The translations under genes and the position numbers were made by a program. Below the pieces are notes generated by a model that did not search any database, had not been told where the DNA came from, and saw only the letters and a program-made list of their open reading frames with translations. 64,000 bases of DNA from Synechococcus sp. BSA11S (GTDB taxonomy: Bacteria > Cyanobacteriota > Cyanobacteriia > PCC-6307 > Cyanobiaceae): the NCBI RefSeq assembly GCF_014224355.1, contig NZ_VNWP01000009.1, forward strand, positions 62,001 to 126,000. The letters run 5' to 3'. Of the stretch, positions 1 through 8,927 are shown in pieces; position 1 is the stretch's first letter; each line of letters opens with the position of its first letter.

Positions 1-727
1 CCCGCAGCAGATGCAGGAGGAGCCCCGGGTCGATCGAGCCGCTGCGCGTGGCCATCACCAGGCCCTCCAGTGGCGTGTAGCCCATGGTGGTGGCCACACT
101 GCGGCCGCCTTTGATCGCACAGAGGGAGCAGCCGGCACCGAGATGGCAGCTGATCAGGCGCAACGGTCCGGTCGGCTTGCCCGGGGCAGCCGCCCAGCGA
201 CGGCTGATGGTTTCACTCACATGCTCGTGGTTGAGACCATGGAAACCGAAGCGGCGCAGTCCCCTGGCCCTCCAGGCCAGGGGCAGGGCATAGGTCCTGG
301 CCTCCGGCGGCAGGGTGCGGTGAAACCCTGTGTCGAAACAGGCCCACTGAGGGAGCTGGGGCCGCCAGTGACTCAGCCAGCGCATCAGGGTCAGGGCCGG
401 ACCGTTGTGCAGCGGCGCCAGGCTGATCAGATCCTCGAGGGTGTCGAGCACCGCGGGAGTCAAGGGTGTGGGAGTGGTGAAGTGTTCGCCGCCATGGACA
501 ACCCGGTGGGCCGCCAGCAGCGGATCCCCATCCCACGCGCGCCAGGCGGCGGGCAACCAGGAGTCGAGCACCGGCTCCATGGCTCCGGAGGACGGCTGCC
601 AGCTGCGCTGTTCCCTCCACAGGCAGCGGCCATCAGCAGCAAACAGCCCCGCCTTGAGGGTGGAACTGCCCGCATTCAGCACCAGCACCGACCCTGCAGT
701 GGACACGGGGGAAGCCAGAGGGTCCAT
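1..727 (-). CDS. ackA: acetate kinase, C-terminus outside window
   Basis: Acetate kinase interconverts acetyl phosphate + ADP and acetate + ATP in the cytoplasm. The first 242 codons are present; the gene leaves the window at base 1. Reading from the ATG at 727, the N-terminus contains the ASKHA phosphate-1 motif VLNAGSSTLK, then AHRVVHGGE, ACFDTGFH, RRFGFHGLNHE and the SCHLGAGCSLCAI motif, all typical of AckA. The start lies 2 bases after the phosphoketolase stop, so the pair is almost certainly one operon: phosphoketolase makes acetyl phosphate and this enzyme harvests ATP from it. The catalytic histidine and phosphate-loop motifs that fall inside the window look intact. Confidence 0.93.
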   Translation of the reverse strand, partial: MDPLASPVSTAGSVLVLNAGSSTLKAGLFAADGRCLWREQRSWQPSSGAMEPVLDSWLPAAWRAWDGDPLLAAHRVVHGGEHFTTPTPLTPAVLDTLEDLISLAPLHNGPALTLMRWLSHWRPQLPQWACFDTGFHRTLPPEARTYALPLAWRARGLRRFGFHGLNHEHVSETISRRWAAAPGKPTGPLRLISCHLGAGCSLCAIKGGRSVATTMGYTPLEGLVMATRSGSIDPGLLLHLLR

Positions 728-729
728 TC

Positions 730-3117
730 CTAGAGCGGGCTGGGCAACGACCAGCGCCACTCGGTCACATCAGGGGAATCCATCCCGTGGGTGTGGGCGT
801 AGTTGCGGTGGACGAGGATCGCCTCCTTCATTCGCTCCTTGACGTGGGCGGCGCGGGAGCCGAGGCCTGGCACCCGGTCGATCACATCGATCACCAGGTT
901 GAAGCGATCGATCTGGTTGTTCATCGCCAGCTCCAGCGGTGTGTTGATGTTGCCTTTCTCCTTGTAGCCGCGCACGTGGATGTTGTGGTGGTTGGTGCGG
1001 CGGTAGGTGAGCCGGTGAATCAGCCAGGGATAGCCGTGGAAATTGAAGATCACAGGCTTGTCGGTGGTGAACAGGCTGTCGAAATCCCGATCCGAGAGAC
1101 CATGGGGATGCTCGCTCGGCTGGGTCAGAGCAAACAGCTTGACCACATTGAGCACACGGATTTTGAGCTGGGGAATCTCCCTCCGCAGGATCTCCACCGC
1201 CGCCAGAACTTCCTTGGTGGGGATATCACCGGCACAGGCCATCACCACATCAGGGTCATCTGCCTCGGTGCCGCAGTCGTCGTTGCTGGCCCAGTCCCAG
1301 AGGCCGATGCCCTTGGCCACATGGCTGCGGGCCTCCTCGAGGGTGAGGTACTGGAGATGCTTCTGCTTGTCGGAAACGATGATGTTGCATACATTCGTTT
1401 CCACCATGGCCTCCTCAGCCACCGCCAGCAGGCAGTTGGCGTCGGCCGGCAGGTAGACCCTCACCACCTCACCGCTCTTGTTGCCGGCGAGGTCGATGAA
1501 GCCGGGGTCCTGGTGGGTGAAGCCGTTGTGATCCTGCCGCCAGACGGTGGAGGAGATCAGGCAGTTCCAGGGCGCGATCGGCGCGCGCCAGGTGGCATGC
1601 AGGTTGCAGGATTCCAACCACTTGGCGTGCTGGTTGAACATCGAGGCGATCACGTGGGCGAAGGCCTCGTAGGTGTGGAAGAAGCCGTAGCGACCGGTAA
1701 GCAGATAACCCTCCATCATTCCCACCAGGGTGTGCTCGGAGAGCATCTCCACCACCCGGCCTTCGCGGGCCAGTTCGCTGCCATTGAGGTCTTCAGGGAG
1801 GAACTCCTCCATCCAGACCTTCTTGCTGACCTCATAGATGGCCTGCAGCCGGTTGGAGGCGGTTTCATCGGGGCCGAACACCCGCAGGGAGTCGGGATTG
1901 CGCACGATGGTGTCGCGCAGCAGAGCGCCCAGGGGTGCGGTGTTCTCGTGCTCACTCTGGCCTGGCCGCTCGACATGAACGGCATGGGCCTCGATCGGCG
2001 CCATCCGGAGGCTTCGGCGCAGGCTGCCCCCATTGGCGTGGGGGCTGGAGCCCATCCGTCGCAAGCCCGTTGGAGAGAGGGCCTGCAACTCGGGCCTGAG
2101 GGTGCCCCCGGCGTCGAAAAGCTCCTCCGGGCGGTAGCTGCGCAGCCAGGCCTCGAGCATGGTCAGTTGCTGGGGATCCTTGTTCGGTGCCGGCAGGGGC
2201 ACCTGGTGGGCCCGCCAGAAGTTCTCCAGCTTCTTGCCGTTCAGCTCCTTGGGACCGGTCCAGCCCTTGGGGGAGCGCAGCACGATCATCGGCCAGGCCG
2301 GCCGCACGGCCTCACCGCTTTCCCTGCACTCCCGGCGCACCCGCTGGATGGCACTGACCGCCTGGTCCATGGCCTCGGCCATGGCGCGGTGCATCGCCAT
2401 CGGCTCGCTCCCCTCCACCAGGATCGGATCCCAGCCGTAGCCGCGCATCAGGTTCACCAGCTCCTCGGAGGGGATACGAGCCAGCAAGGTGGGGTTGGCG
2501 ATCTTGTAGCCGTTGAGATGCAGCACCGGCAGCACCGCACCGTCGCTGATCGGATTGAGGAACTTGTTGATGTGCCAGGAGGTGGCCAGGGGGCCGGTTT
2601 CGGCCTCGCCATCGCCCACGCAGGCCAGGGCGATCAGTTCGGGATTGTCGAAGACAGCGCCGCAGGCATGGGAGAGCACGTAGCCGAGCTCGCCGCCCTC
2701 ATGGATCGAGCCCGGGGTTTCCGGGGTGCAGTGGGAGCCGATGTGGCCGGGGAAGGAGAACTGCTTGAAAAAGCGCTGCATCCCGCCGGCGTCCTGCGAC
2801 TTGTCGGGATACACCTCGCTGTAGCTGCCATCGAGGTAGGTGGGGCCGAGTACGCCGGGAGCTCCATGCCCAGGCCCTGAGAGGTAGATCATCTCGAGGT
2901 CGTGCTGTCGGATCACCCGATTGGCATGGGCCCAGATGAAGGCCTGTCCAGGACTGGATCCCCAGTGCCCCAGCAGACGGGCCTTGATGTGTTCGGGACG
3001 GAGCGGCTCCGCCAGCAATGGATTCTCTCGCAGGTAGATCATCCCCACCGCCAGGTAGTTGGCAGCTCGCCACCACGCGTCAAGGAGATGGAGATCCAGC
3101 TCTCGGTCACCAGCCAT
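730..3117 (-). CDS. xfp: fructose-6-phosphate/xylulose-5-phosphate phosphoketolase
   Basis: A thiamine-diphosphate enzyme that cleaves xylulose-5-P (and often fructose-6-P) to acetyl phosphate plus glyceraldehyde-3-P or erythrose-4-P. The 795-aa length is normal for the family. Signature segments are GPGHGAPG near residue 83, [18 protein letters not shown] (the ThDP/Mg motif), the [15 protein letters not shown] stretch and, in the C-terminal half, [13 protein letters not shown]. The ATG at 3117 is followed at once by the family N-terminus ([18 protein letters not shown]). It is first in a two-gene operon with acetate kinase. Whether it prefers xylulose-5-P or fructose-6-P cannot be told from sequence. 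Product call is secure. Confidence 0.97.
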   Translation of the reverse strand: MAGDRELDLHLLDAWWRAANYLAVGMIYLRENPLLAEPLRPEHIKARLLGHWGSSPGQAFIWAHANRVIRQHDLEMIYLSGPGHGAPGVLGPTYLDGSYSEVYPDKSQDAGGMQRFFKQFSFPGHIGSHCTPETPGSIHEGGELGYVLSHACGAVFDNPELIALACVGDGEAETGPLATSWHINKFLNPISDGAVLPVLHLNGYKIANPTLLARIPSEELVNLMRGYGWDPILVEGSEPMAMHRAMAEAMDQAVSAIQRVRRECRESGEAVRPAWPMIVLRSPKGWTGPKELNGKKLENFWRAHQVPLPAPNKDPQQLTMLEAWLRSYRPEELFDAGGTLRPELQALSPTGLRRMGSSPHANGGSLRRSLRMAPIEAHAVHVERPGQSEHENTAPLGALLRDTIVRNPDSLRVFGPDETASNRLQAIYEVSKKVWMEEFLPEDLNGSELAREGRVVEMLSEHTLVGMMEGYLLTGRYGFFHTYEAFAHVIASMFNQHAKWLESCNLHATWRAPIAPWNCLISSTVWRQDHNGFTHQDPGFIDLAGNKSGEVVRVYLPADANCLLAVAEEAMVETNVCNIIVSDKQKHLQYLTLEEARSHVAKGIGLWDWASNDDCGTEADDPDVVMACAGDIPTKEVLAAVEILRREIPQLKIRVLNVVKLFALTQPSEHPHGLSDRDFDSLFTTDKPVIFNFHGYPWLIHRLTYRRTNHHNIHVRGYKEKGNINTPLELAMNNQIDRFNLVIDVIDRVPGLGSRAAHVKERMKEAILVHRNYAHTHGMDSPDVTEWRWSLPSPL

Positions 3118-3500
3118 GGGTCCTGGTCCTTGCCGTTCCCCTAGACGGTCTCACGTTGGTGGAGCTCTGCCAACGGCGCGTGTAGCCCTCCTGACAGCGC
3201 CGTCGTTGCAGCACGATCGCACCGATTTTCTCTGGAAACCCTGCGGTGGAAACCAAGCCAGCCTCCAAGGCTCAGTCGCGCCTCGCCCCACAAAAGGTCG
3301 TCACTCCCAGCCGAAGCGCAGCAGGGCCGAGCGGAAAGCCGGAGGTGGGCTCTCTGACGGCCTGATCGCAACGGGCCCACCGCTGGAGCCGGGAGGGTGT
3401 CGCCCTGTAACGAACCCCAACCCCCCGTAACGAAACCCCAGAGACCTTCAGATCCGCGCAAAAAGGCTCCCTACGGTGCGCCTCAGTCGTCCCCTCCCCT
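3118..3500. other. 383-bp intergenic region upstream of xfp and the 52-aa protein
   Basis: No convincing coding sequence. The region separates the divergent xfp (minus) and a small membrane-protein gene (plus) and should carry both promoters. The only structured element I see is a direct repeat of GTAACGAA at 3407-3414 and 3427-3434, described separately. The rest is C-rich non-coding sequence. Confidence 0.6.
3407..3434. promoter_or_regulatory. two direct GTAACGAA repeats spaced exactly 20 bp
   Basis: GTAACGAA occurs at 3407-3414 and again at 3427-3434, each followed by a C-rich run. The 20-bp period equals two helical turns, so a dimeric regulator could bind both on one face. On the opposite strand the cores read GTTACAG and GTTACGG, which resemble half-sites of the cyanobacterial HLR1 (RpaB) box, although the canonical spacing is 10 bp. 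The repeat ends 66 bp before the start of the small membrane protein. A regulatory role is inferred. Confidence 0.4.
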
Positions 3501-3659
3501 GTGGATCGCCCCTCCGCCGCCACCCAGATCGTCGTCGCCTGCCTCGGGGCCGGCGTTGTCACCAGCTTTGCGGTGGCCCAGGGACAGAACCCCCTCACCG
3601 CCCTCGGCATCACCCTCTTCTCGGCCGTGGCAGCGGTGATGGTGGGCCAGGTGCTCTGA
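3501..3659 (+). CDS. 52-aa small membrane protein, hypothetical
   Basis: Begins with GTG at 3501 and ends with TGA at 3657-3659. The product starts with VDRPSAATQ and then holds two short hydrophobic stretches (roughly residues 10-26 and 32-52) separated by AQGQNP, giving a likely two-helix hairpin membrane protein. It is followed 38 bp later by a strong rho-independent terminator, which supports transcription. It resembles tiny conserved hypothetical membrane proteins of marine Synechococcus, but I recognise no function. The GTG start is the only reasonable one in frame after an upstream stop-rich stretch. Too short for most gene finders to be certain. Confidence 0.6.
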   Translation: MDRPSAATQIVVACLGAGVVTSFAVAQGQNPLTALGITLFSAVAAVMVGQVL

Positions 3660-3696
3660 CAGGCACAGATTTCGTCACAGCACCAAGCATTCAATA

Positions 3697-3725
3697 GCCC
3701 GCTCGGAACTCCGGGCGGGCTTCAC
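3697..3725 (+). terminator. rho-independent terminator after the 52-aa gene
   Basis: GCCCGCTCGG (3697-3706) pairs with CCGGGCGGGC (3711-3720) as a 10-bp stem with one G-U pair and an AACT loop, followed by TTCAC. The U-run is short, but the hairpin is strong and well placed, 38 bp after the stop codon. Confidence 0.7.
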
Positions 3726-4043
3726 AGTGGGATGGGGCAAACCATCCTCCCGGCCTGCTGAGGCCATCGCCGTTGGTGTCGAGTTGCTTAAGCCGCTCCG
3801 TGAGGAGTCAGTCAGCCCCAGACCCGTCGATGGAAAACATCGTGGCAATCGCTGCAACCCGTTTCCATCCGCTCCTGACGAATCTGCAATAACGAATCTG
3901 CAATCTGGAGTGGCCATTTTCGGCCCATGAACCGACCACAGAGGCAAGCGTGAGAATCGCAGCAGTCCACCGATTCAGAAACAGTTCATTCGCGCAGAAT
4001 CTGTTCAGCCAGGCAGGCGGCCTGCGCCAGGGACTACTCCCCT
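3726..4043. other. 318-bp region without recognised gene, with a tandem 13-bp repeat
   Basis: No plausible protein-coding frame on either strand; the open frames present have no recognisable domain or hydrophobic pattern and one runs across the terminator. The notable element is ACGAATCTGCAAT at 3878-3890 repeated at 3892-3904 with a single base between copies. The region precedes a possible secreted-protein gene and may hold its promoter. Confidence 0.5.
3878..3904. repeat. tandem direct repeat of ACGAATCTGCAAT (2 copies, 14-bp period)
   Basis: Two perfect 13-bp copies at 3878-3890 and 3892-3904, separated by one A, followed by another partial GCAATCTGG. It could be a small replication-slippage duplication or a binding site array; nothing in the sequence separates the two. 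Confidence 0.7.
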
Positions 4044-4328
4044 ATGGTAAAGGATCTCCGCAGGTTGATCATGCGGCTCCCCAGAGCTCGATGTCTGAAC
4101 TTGCTGTTTAGTCTCATGGTCAGCATCCTTCTGCTTGGGTCGATGGATCTCAGCTTCGGTCAACAGATTGAGGGAGGAGCCCCATTCTTAAATGACTCCG
4201 GCTCATCAACTTTGCCTCCAGAAAGCACGGAGGAACTGCAGGAATCAATGCCGGAGTTGCAGCTCTTTCCACCTCAGAACCCTTCCCAGGCTCTGCCTTC
4301 TCTCGGTGAAGACCTTGGGTCTCCTTAG
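4044..4328 (+). CDS. possible secreted small protein, hypothetical
   Basis: Open frame of 94 codons with ATG at 4044 and an alternative ATG at 4071. Starting from 4071 the product has a clear signal-peptide shape: basic MRLPRARC, then a hydrophobic core (LLFSLMVSILLLG) and a small-residue region before QQIEGG. The mature part (about 60 residues) is rich in Ser, Pro, Glu and Leu, with no domain I know. Base composition is a little lower in GC than neighbouring genes. Shortly downstream another frame (4436-4543) encodes a protein-like tail, so the gene may be broken by a frameshift. No function is assigned. Confidence 0.4.
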   Translation: MVKDLRRLIMRLPRARCLNLLFSLMVSILLLGSMDLSFGQQIEGGAPFLNDSGSSTLPPESTEELQESMPELQLFPPQNPSQALPSLGEDLGSP

Positions 4329-4630
4329 CTCTGAGAACAAGACCCCTCGGCCTCTGCTTCGTGCAGGGTGCTTGATCCACGCTCAGCTGTTCAGGACTCT
4401 CACACTCAAGGACATCATTGTGTTCACTGCGGCAAGACAATGCGGGCGCGGAAGATGCCCAGAGCGACTGGCGCAACGACATCAACGCAGAACTTCTGCT
4501 GCGGCAGTTGATCAGCCAGATGGGACCCCTGGCAGTGAGCTGACTGATCACGCGTCCTGTTCCGGCTGCGATGCTTTCAGCCCATCACCTCCGACCTGTG
4601 ACGAGCGACCACAATCCAGCCCGGCAGGCC
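4329..4630. pseudogene. possible decayed tail of the preceding small gene
   Basis: Between the small secreted frame and the PLP enzyme lies about 300 bp without an intact gene. Bases 4436-4543, in a frame shifted relative to the upstream gene, encode 35 residues that look like real protein (acidic start DNAGAEDAQSDW, then an amphipathic segment with LLLRQLISQM) ending at a TGA, but there is no good start and an in-frame stop sits at about 4373. This fits a frameshifted or decayed C-terminus, although chance cannot be excluded. Confidence 0.25.
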
Positions 4631-5833
4631 ATGACCCCAGCGCAGTTGCGGGATCTGATGCCCGCCCTGGCCAACAAGACCTACTTCAACTACGGCGGCC
4701 AGGGGCCGCTCCCCACACCATCCCTTGAGGCGATCACCGCCAGCTGGCGGCGCATCCAGGAGCTGGGTCCCTTCACCGGCGACATCTGGCCCTGGCTGGA
4801 GCGGGAGGTGGGCAGCCTTCGCGGAACCCTGGCCGCGCTCTGCGGCGTGCCCCCCCAGCGGCTGGCCCTCACTGAGAACGTCACCAGCGGCTGCGTGCTG
4901 CCGCTCTGGGGCCTGCCCTGGCAGGCGGGCGATCAACTGCTGATCAGCGACGCCGAACATCCGGGGGTGGTGGCCGCCTGCCGGGAGCTGGCGCGCCGCG
5001 AAGGGCTCACGATTGCCGCCCTGGCGGTGAAGGATCTTCGCCACGGCCCTGAAGCCACCGCAACGGCCGTGCTCCAGTCGCTGGAGGCGGGCCTCACGCC
5101 CCGCACCCGCCTCGTGGTGCTCTCGCACCTGCTCTGGAACACCGGTCAGCTGATGCCGATCAAGGCCGTGGCCCAGCGGCTGGGCGAGCACCCACGCCAT
5201 CCGTGGTTGCTGGTGGATGCGGCCCAGTCGGTGGGAAGCCTGGCGCTGGCGGAAGCCGGAGCGGGGGGCGCGGCCGCGCTGGCCGACATCTATGCCTTCA
5301 CCGGCCACAAGTGGTGCTGCGGGCCGGAGGGGCTGGGGGGCGTGGCCCTCTCCGAACGGATGCTGACGGACTCCCAACCCACCATGGGCGGCTGGAGAAG
5401 CCTGGCCAGCGAAACCGACGGGGCCAGTGCCTGGCATGGCGATGCCCGCCGCTTCGAGGTGGCCACCTCCTGCGCCCCCCTGCTGGCGGGGTTGCGCACC
5501 TCCCTCGAGCTGCTGGAAGCTGTGGCTCCCGCACCGCAGCGGCTGGAGCTGATTCAGCAACGCAGCCACAGCCTCTGGCGGGGCCTCCGCCGCCTGCCGG
5601 GCATCCGCCCCCTGCTGGAGGAGCCCCCGCCGGCGGGGCTGGTGAGCTTCGTGGTGGACGGGATGGAACCGGGGGATCTGGTTCGCCGGCTGGGGCAGCA
5701 GGGGATCTGGCTGCGCACCCTCGACGACCCCCATTGCCTGCGGGCCTGCACCCACATCACCACCAGTGAGCAGGACCTGGAGAGGTTGCTGGAGGTCCTT
5801 GCCGAGCTCACCGCACCCTGCCGGGAGAGCTGA
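4631..5833 (+). CDS. PLP-dependent class V aminotransferase-fold enzyme, cysteine/cystine C-S lyase-like
   Basis: Fold-type I PLP enzyme of the NifS/class V group, 400 aa from the ATG at 4631. The opening (MPALANKTYFNYGGQGPLP) closely resembles the cyanobacterial L-cysteine/cystine C-S-lyase C-DES. Other motifs are NVTSGCVLPLWGL, SDAEHPGVVAA, the conserved VDAAQSVG with the PLP-contacting Asp, and FTGHKWCCGPEG, whose Lys (codon 5309-5311) should bind PLP. There is no NifS-type Cys loop near the C-terminus, which argues against a canonical cysteine desulfurase. An in-frame ATG at 4571 would add 20 unlikely residues. It converges with the aquaporin gene, stops 4 bp apart. Substrate is inferred from similarity. 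Confidence 0.8.
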   Translation: MTPAQLRDLMPALANKTYFNYGGQGPLPTPSLEAITASWRRIQELGPFTGDIWPWLEREVGSLRGTLAALCGVPPQRLALTENVTSGCVLPLWGLPWQAGDQLLISDAEHPGVVAACRELARREGLTIAALAVKDLRHGPEATATAVLQSLEAGLTPRTRLVVLSHLLWNTGQLMPIKAVAQRLGEHPRHPWLLVDAAQSVGSLALAEAGAGGAAALADIYAFTGHKWCCGPEGLGGVALSERMLTDSQPTMGGWRSLASETDGASAWHGDARRFEVATSCAPLLAGLRTSLELLEAVAPAPQRLELIQQRSHSLWRGLRRLPGIRPLLEEPPPAGLVSFVVDGMEPGDLVRRLGQQGIWLRTLDDPHCLRACTHITTSEQDLERLLEVLAELTAPCRES

Positions 5834-5837
5834 TCAC

Positions 5838-6578
5838 TCAGTCGCTGGGACCTTCCAGAAGGTGACGCTGAACCCAGCCAGCCAGCAGGGCACCGGCGAT
5901 CGGAGCCAGCCAGAACAGCCAGAGCTGACCCACGGCATCGCCACCCACCCAGAAGGCCACGCCGGTGCTGCGCGCCGGATTCACCGAGGTGTTGGTGACA
6001 GGGATGCTGATCAGGTGGATCAGCGCCAGGCTCAGGCCGATCGGCACGCCGGCCAGGTCCTTGATCGCATCTTTGTGGGTCGCGCCCAGGATCACCAGGA
6101 GGAAGATGAAGGTGAGCACCACCTCGATGATCAGCGCCGGCAGCAGGCCATACCCCCCGGGGGAGTGGGCACCGAAGCCATTGGTGGCCAGGGGGTTGCT
6201 GCCGGTGAGTTCGAAGCCGGGCCGGCCGCTGGCGATGCCGAGCAGCAGACCACCGGCGATCAGACCGCCCAGCACCTGGGCGCCGATGTAAGGGAGCAGC
6301 TGCGAGCCCGGATGGCGACCGCCGGCCCAGAGGCCGAAGGTGACGGCCGGATTGATATGGCAACCGGAGATGTGGCCGATGGCGTAGGCCATGGTCAGCA
6401 CGGTGAGGCCGAAGGCCAGCGAGACCCCGAGGAAACCGAGACCGAGGGGATTGGCTCCGGCCTGGTCATAGGGGAAGGCGGCGGCGAGAACGGCACTGCC
6501 GCAGCCACCGAACACCAGCCAGAACGTACCGATCAACTCGGCGAGGAATTTCCTCGACATGGGCACGGGAGAAGACAT
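5838..6578 (-). CDS. aqpZ: aquaporin Z-type water channel
   Basis: MIP-family channel of 246 aa with six membrane helices and both pore half-helices: HINPAVT (NPA at about residues 76-78) and SVNPARST near residue 200. The selectivity-filter positions match a strict water channel: Phe in LAFGLTVL, His in LALIHLIS, Thr in VTNTS and Arg after the second NPA. The ATG at 6578 or the one at 6560 ([11 protein letters not shown]) could be the start; the latter matches the usual AqpZ N-terminus. It is transcribed in the same direction as murE, about 100 bp downstream of it. Role: osmotic water movement across the plasma membrane. Confidence 0.95.
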   Translation of the reverse strand: MSSPVPMSRKFLAELIGTFWLVFGGCGSAVLAAAFPYDQAGANPLGLGFLGVSLAFGLTVLTMAYAIGHISGCHINPAVTFGLWAGGRHPGSQLLPYIGAQVLGGLIAGGLLLGIASGRPGFELTGSNPLATNGFGAHSPGGYGLLPALIIEVVLTFIFLLVILGATHKDAIKDLAGVPIGLSLALIHLISIPVTNTSVNPARSTGVAFWVGGDAVGQLWLFWLAPIAGALLAGWVQRHLLEGPSD

Positions 6579-6681
6579 GGAACGGTGGGTTGATGAACCG
6601 GACGGGGCAAACGTACTGGCCCGGGGGCGTTCCGGCAGCGTGTTCCCTCAGACATCAACGTCCCTGTCACTGCAGCCCGGC

Positions 6682-8208
6682 TCAGCCCACCCTTGAGCGA
6701 AGGGCCTTTTCCGCCTCCTCACGGTCATCGAAGTGGATCTTGGTGGTGCCGAGGATCTGGTAGTCCTCGTGGCCCTTGCCGGCGATCAGAAGGAGATCAC
6801 TGGGGTTGGCCGCAGCAACGGCCGCGGCGATCGCTTTGGCCCGGTCCGCCTCCACCATCAGGTCGGTGCCGGCCGGAATGCCGGCCACCACGTCGTCGAG
6901 AATGCGCTGGGGATCTTCGGTGCGGGGGTTGTCGGAGGTCACCACCACCCGGTCCGCCAGGCGCGCGGCGATCGCGGCCATCTGGGGACGCTTGCCCCGG
7001 TCGCGGTCACCGCCGCAGCCGAACACGCAGACCAGCTGGCCCTCGGCAAAGGGACGGCAGGCCGCCAGGGCATTTTCAAGACCATCGGGGGTGTGGGCAT
7101 AGTCGACCAAGACCGCCGGGAGGTCAGCCGTCTGGGGCAGCACCACCCGCTCCATCCGGCCGGGCACACCCCGGAAACTGGGGATCGCCTCCAGCAACTT
7201 CTCGAGGGGCAGGCCCTGCTGCTGCAGCACCCCTACAGCCTGAAGCAGGTTCATCAGGTTGAAGCGGCCCACCAGGGGGGATCGGAACGCTCCGCGCCCC
7301 AGGGGTGTGATCAGCGTGCCGCTCACCCCATCGGGGGCGAAGACCAGATCCTCCAGCCGCAGCTCGGCCGGGGCTGAGGCCTCCGATCCGGAATCCGCCG
7401 CGGCCAGGGAACTGCGCCAGAGCCTCTCCCCCAGCGGCTCCGCGAGGCGCTCGGCCAGCCGCGCCCCCCAGGGGTCGTCCACGTTCACCACAGCCGTGCC
7501 ATCGAGCCGCTCAGGGGAGAACAGCCCGGCCTTGGCCTCGAAGTAGGCCTCCATCGAGGGGTGGTAGTCGAGGTGGTCCTGGGTGAGGTTGGTGAACACC
7601 GCTCCGGCGAAGTGGCAGCCAGCCACCCGTCGCTGATCGAGGGCGTGGGAGCTCACCTCCATCGCCGCCAGCCGGGCACCGGCCGCCACCGCCTTGGCCA
7701 GCTGCTCCTGCAGCACATCGGCAAAGGCAGTGGTGTGCGACGCCGTGACGCTGTGCCCCGGCCAGCGGTTGGTCAGCGTGCCGAACAGCGCCGTGGGCTG
7801 GCCGCAGCCGGCGCTCAGATGCTCGATCAGGAAGGTGGTGGTGGTCTTGCCGTTGGTGCCCGTGACTCCGATCAGCCCCAGGCAACGGCTGGGCTCCTGC
7901 CAGAACGAGGCCGCCAGGCGACCGGCCCATTCCGCCAGTGGTTCCTCCAGCACCAGCACCGGATCAGCCTGCCCAGGGGGACACTGGGCCGCAGCCGCGG
8001 GCCCGATCACCGCCGCCGCGGCTCCCCGCTCCAGGGCCATGGGCCAGAAGGTCCCCCCATCCACCTGCCCGCCGGGCATCCCGATGAACAGGGTGCCGGC
8101 GGCAATGTGGCGGGAATCACAGCTCAGGCCGGTGACAACGGCATCGGCCAGCTGGGCGGGGACCGCCACAGCGCAGTCCTGCAGAAGGGAATGGAGCAGC
8201 TGGGACAT
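6682..8208 (-). CDS. murE: UDP-N-acetylmuramoyl-L-alanyl-D-glutamate--2,6-diaminopimelate ligase
   Basis: Cytoplasmic Mur ligase that adds the third stem-peptide residue to UDP-MurNAc-L-Ala-D-Glu using ATP. At 508 aa it is the usual length. It has the N-terminal substrate domain, the ATP loop [13 protein letters not shown], the central LTQDHLDYH motif, [12 protein letters not shown] and the DNPRTEDP motif in the C-terminal domain, which marks specificity for meso-diaminopimelate rather than lysine. This agrees with dapB elsewhere in the window, which makes the DAP precursor. It lies downstream of yidD and the glutaredoxin-like gene on the same strand, with a 51-bp gap, so co-transcription is plausible. 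Confidence 0.97.
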   Translation of the reverse strand: MSQLLHSLLQDCAVAVPAQLADAVVTGLSCDSRHIAAGTLFIGMPGGQVDGGTFWPMALERGAAAAVIGPAAAAQCPPGQADPVLVLEEPLAEWAGRLAASFWQEPSRCLGLIGVTGTNGKTTTTFLIEHLSAGCGQPTALFGTLTNRWPGHSVTASHTTAFADVLQEQLAKAVAAGARLAAMEVSSHALDQRRVAGCHFAGAVFTNLTQDHLDYHPSMEAYFEAKAGLFSPERLDGTAVVNVDDPWGARLAERLAEPLGERLWRSSLAAADSGSEASAPAELRLEDLVFAPDGVSGTLITPLGRGAFRSPLVGRFNLMNLLQAVGVLQQQGLPLEKLLEAIPSFRGVPGRMERVVLPQTADLPAVLVDYAHTPDGLENALAACRPFAEGQLVCVFGCGGDRDRGKRPQMAAIAARLADRVVVTSDNPRTEDPQRILDDVVAGIPAGTDLMVEADRAKAIAAAVAAANPSDLLLIAGKGHEDYQILGTTKIHFDDREEAEKALRSRVG

Positions 8209-8259
8209 GGAGGAGGTCAGCTCCAGGAACGGGAGCCGGCGCTATGGAGTTGGGCAGTT

Positions 8260-8565
8260 TTAAGTGCTCTGAGGCGGGGCGGGCAGCTCCGCCAGACACT
8301 TCCGCAGCCAGCGCTGCAGACGATCACCCGCCAGCCGCGGCGCGACCCGGGGCAACAGCCGCGGTTGTCCATCCCGCAGCACCGCCAGCAGAGGCACCTC
8401 CAGCCCGTAGCGGGCCTGGAGCTCCGGATCGTGATCCACATTCACCACATCCAGTGGCGGAGGGGGCACCAGCGCCCGGAGACGCTCCTCGAGCCCCTCG
8501 CAGAGACAGCAGCCATCGCGGCTGTAGAGCAGCAGAGCCGGCAGGGGGGGCACAGGACTGTTCAC
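8260..8565 (-). CDS. glutaredoxin-like protein (DUF836 type)
   Basis: A 101-aa thioredoxin-fold protein with the motif [16 protein letters not shown]; the CxxC pair (CCLC) is where glutaredoxins hold their redox cysteines. It continues with [23 protein letters not shown], containing the cis-proline segment (VP) of the fold. The start is taken as GTG at 8565 because this overlaps the TGA of yidD as GTGA, giving translational coupling; an in-frame ATG further upstream (8583) would lie inside yidD. The family is widespread in cyanobacteria, but the physiological partner is unknown. Likely a small cytoplasmic disulfide/glutathione oxidoreductase. Confidence 0.82.
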   Translation of the reverse strand: MNSPVPPLPALLLYSRDGCCLCEGLEERLRALVPPPPLDVVNVDHDPELQARYGLEVPLLAVLRDGQPRLLPRVAPRLAGDRLQRWLRKCLAELPAPPQST

Positions 8566-8828
8566 TCGGGCACCGGATCGCAACCGCAGGGGGTGAAGGG
8601 GTGGCAGCGCAGCAGGCGCCTGAGGGTGAGCCAGCCACCTCGCCAGGGGCCATGGCGCTGGATCGCCTCGAGGCCATAGGCGCTGCAGCTGGGAATGAAG
8701 CGGCAGCGGGGACCCAGCAGCGGCGAGAGCCAGCTGCGATAGGCGGCGATCAGAGCGAGCAGGGCCAGCTGGAGGGCGCGGCTGAGGCTGGAGAAGCCAA
8801 CGGATAGGATCGACAACTGGCGTTGCAC
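8562..8828 (-). CDS. yidD: membrane protein insertion efficiency factor YidD
   Basis: Small protein of the YidD family (about 88 aa with the start used here) that helps YidC-dependent membrane insertion at the inner face of the membrane. The characteristic pattern is a hydrophobic/amphipathic N-terminal segment ([17 protein letters not shown]), then the cysteine-containing core [15 protein letters not shown], a [13 protein letters not shown] segment and the C-terminal PCGCDPVP. There is no ATG; the in-frame GTG codons at 8826-8828 and 8829-8831 or a TTG slightly downstream are candidate starts, so the N-terminus is uncertain. The gene is divergent from rpsD and very close to it, and its stop overlaps the start of the glutaredoxin-like gene. 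Confidence 0.88.
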   Translation of the reverse strand: MQRQLSILSVGFSSLSRALQLALLALIAAYRSWLSPLLGPRCRFIPSCSAYGLEAIQRHGPWRGGWLTLRRLLRCHPFTPCGCDPVPE

Positions 8829-8927
8829 CACCGGATGCCTGGAGGATGCCTCCAGCATGCTCCCCGGAAGGACCGGCCCACGGCCGCCCTGAGCTTCGTT
8901 CCAGCCCCGTCCTTTGTTGTTGTCTGC

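Noticed and set aside
787-2880. 697-codon open frame antisense to xfp
   Set aside because: It is the complement of a well-conserved enzyme in high-GC DNA, with His/Gln/Gly-rich sequence and no domain.
3675-3947. 90-codon minus-strand frame
   Set aside because: Runs across the strong terminator at 3697-3725 and has no recognisable pattern.
4192-4728. 178-codon plus-strand frame between small secreted gene and the PLP enzyme
   Set aside because: Cys/Arg-rich nonsense sequence, overlaps two better frames.
6827-6834. HIP1 octamer GCGATCGC
   Set aside because: Typical for cyanobacterial genomes and inside murE; not a separate feature.
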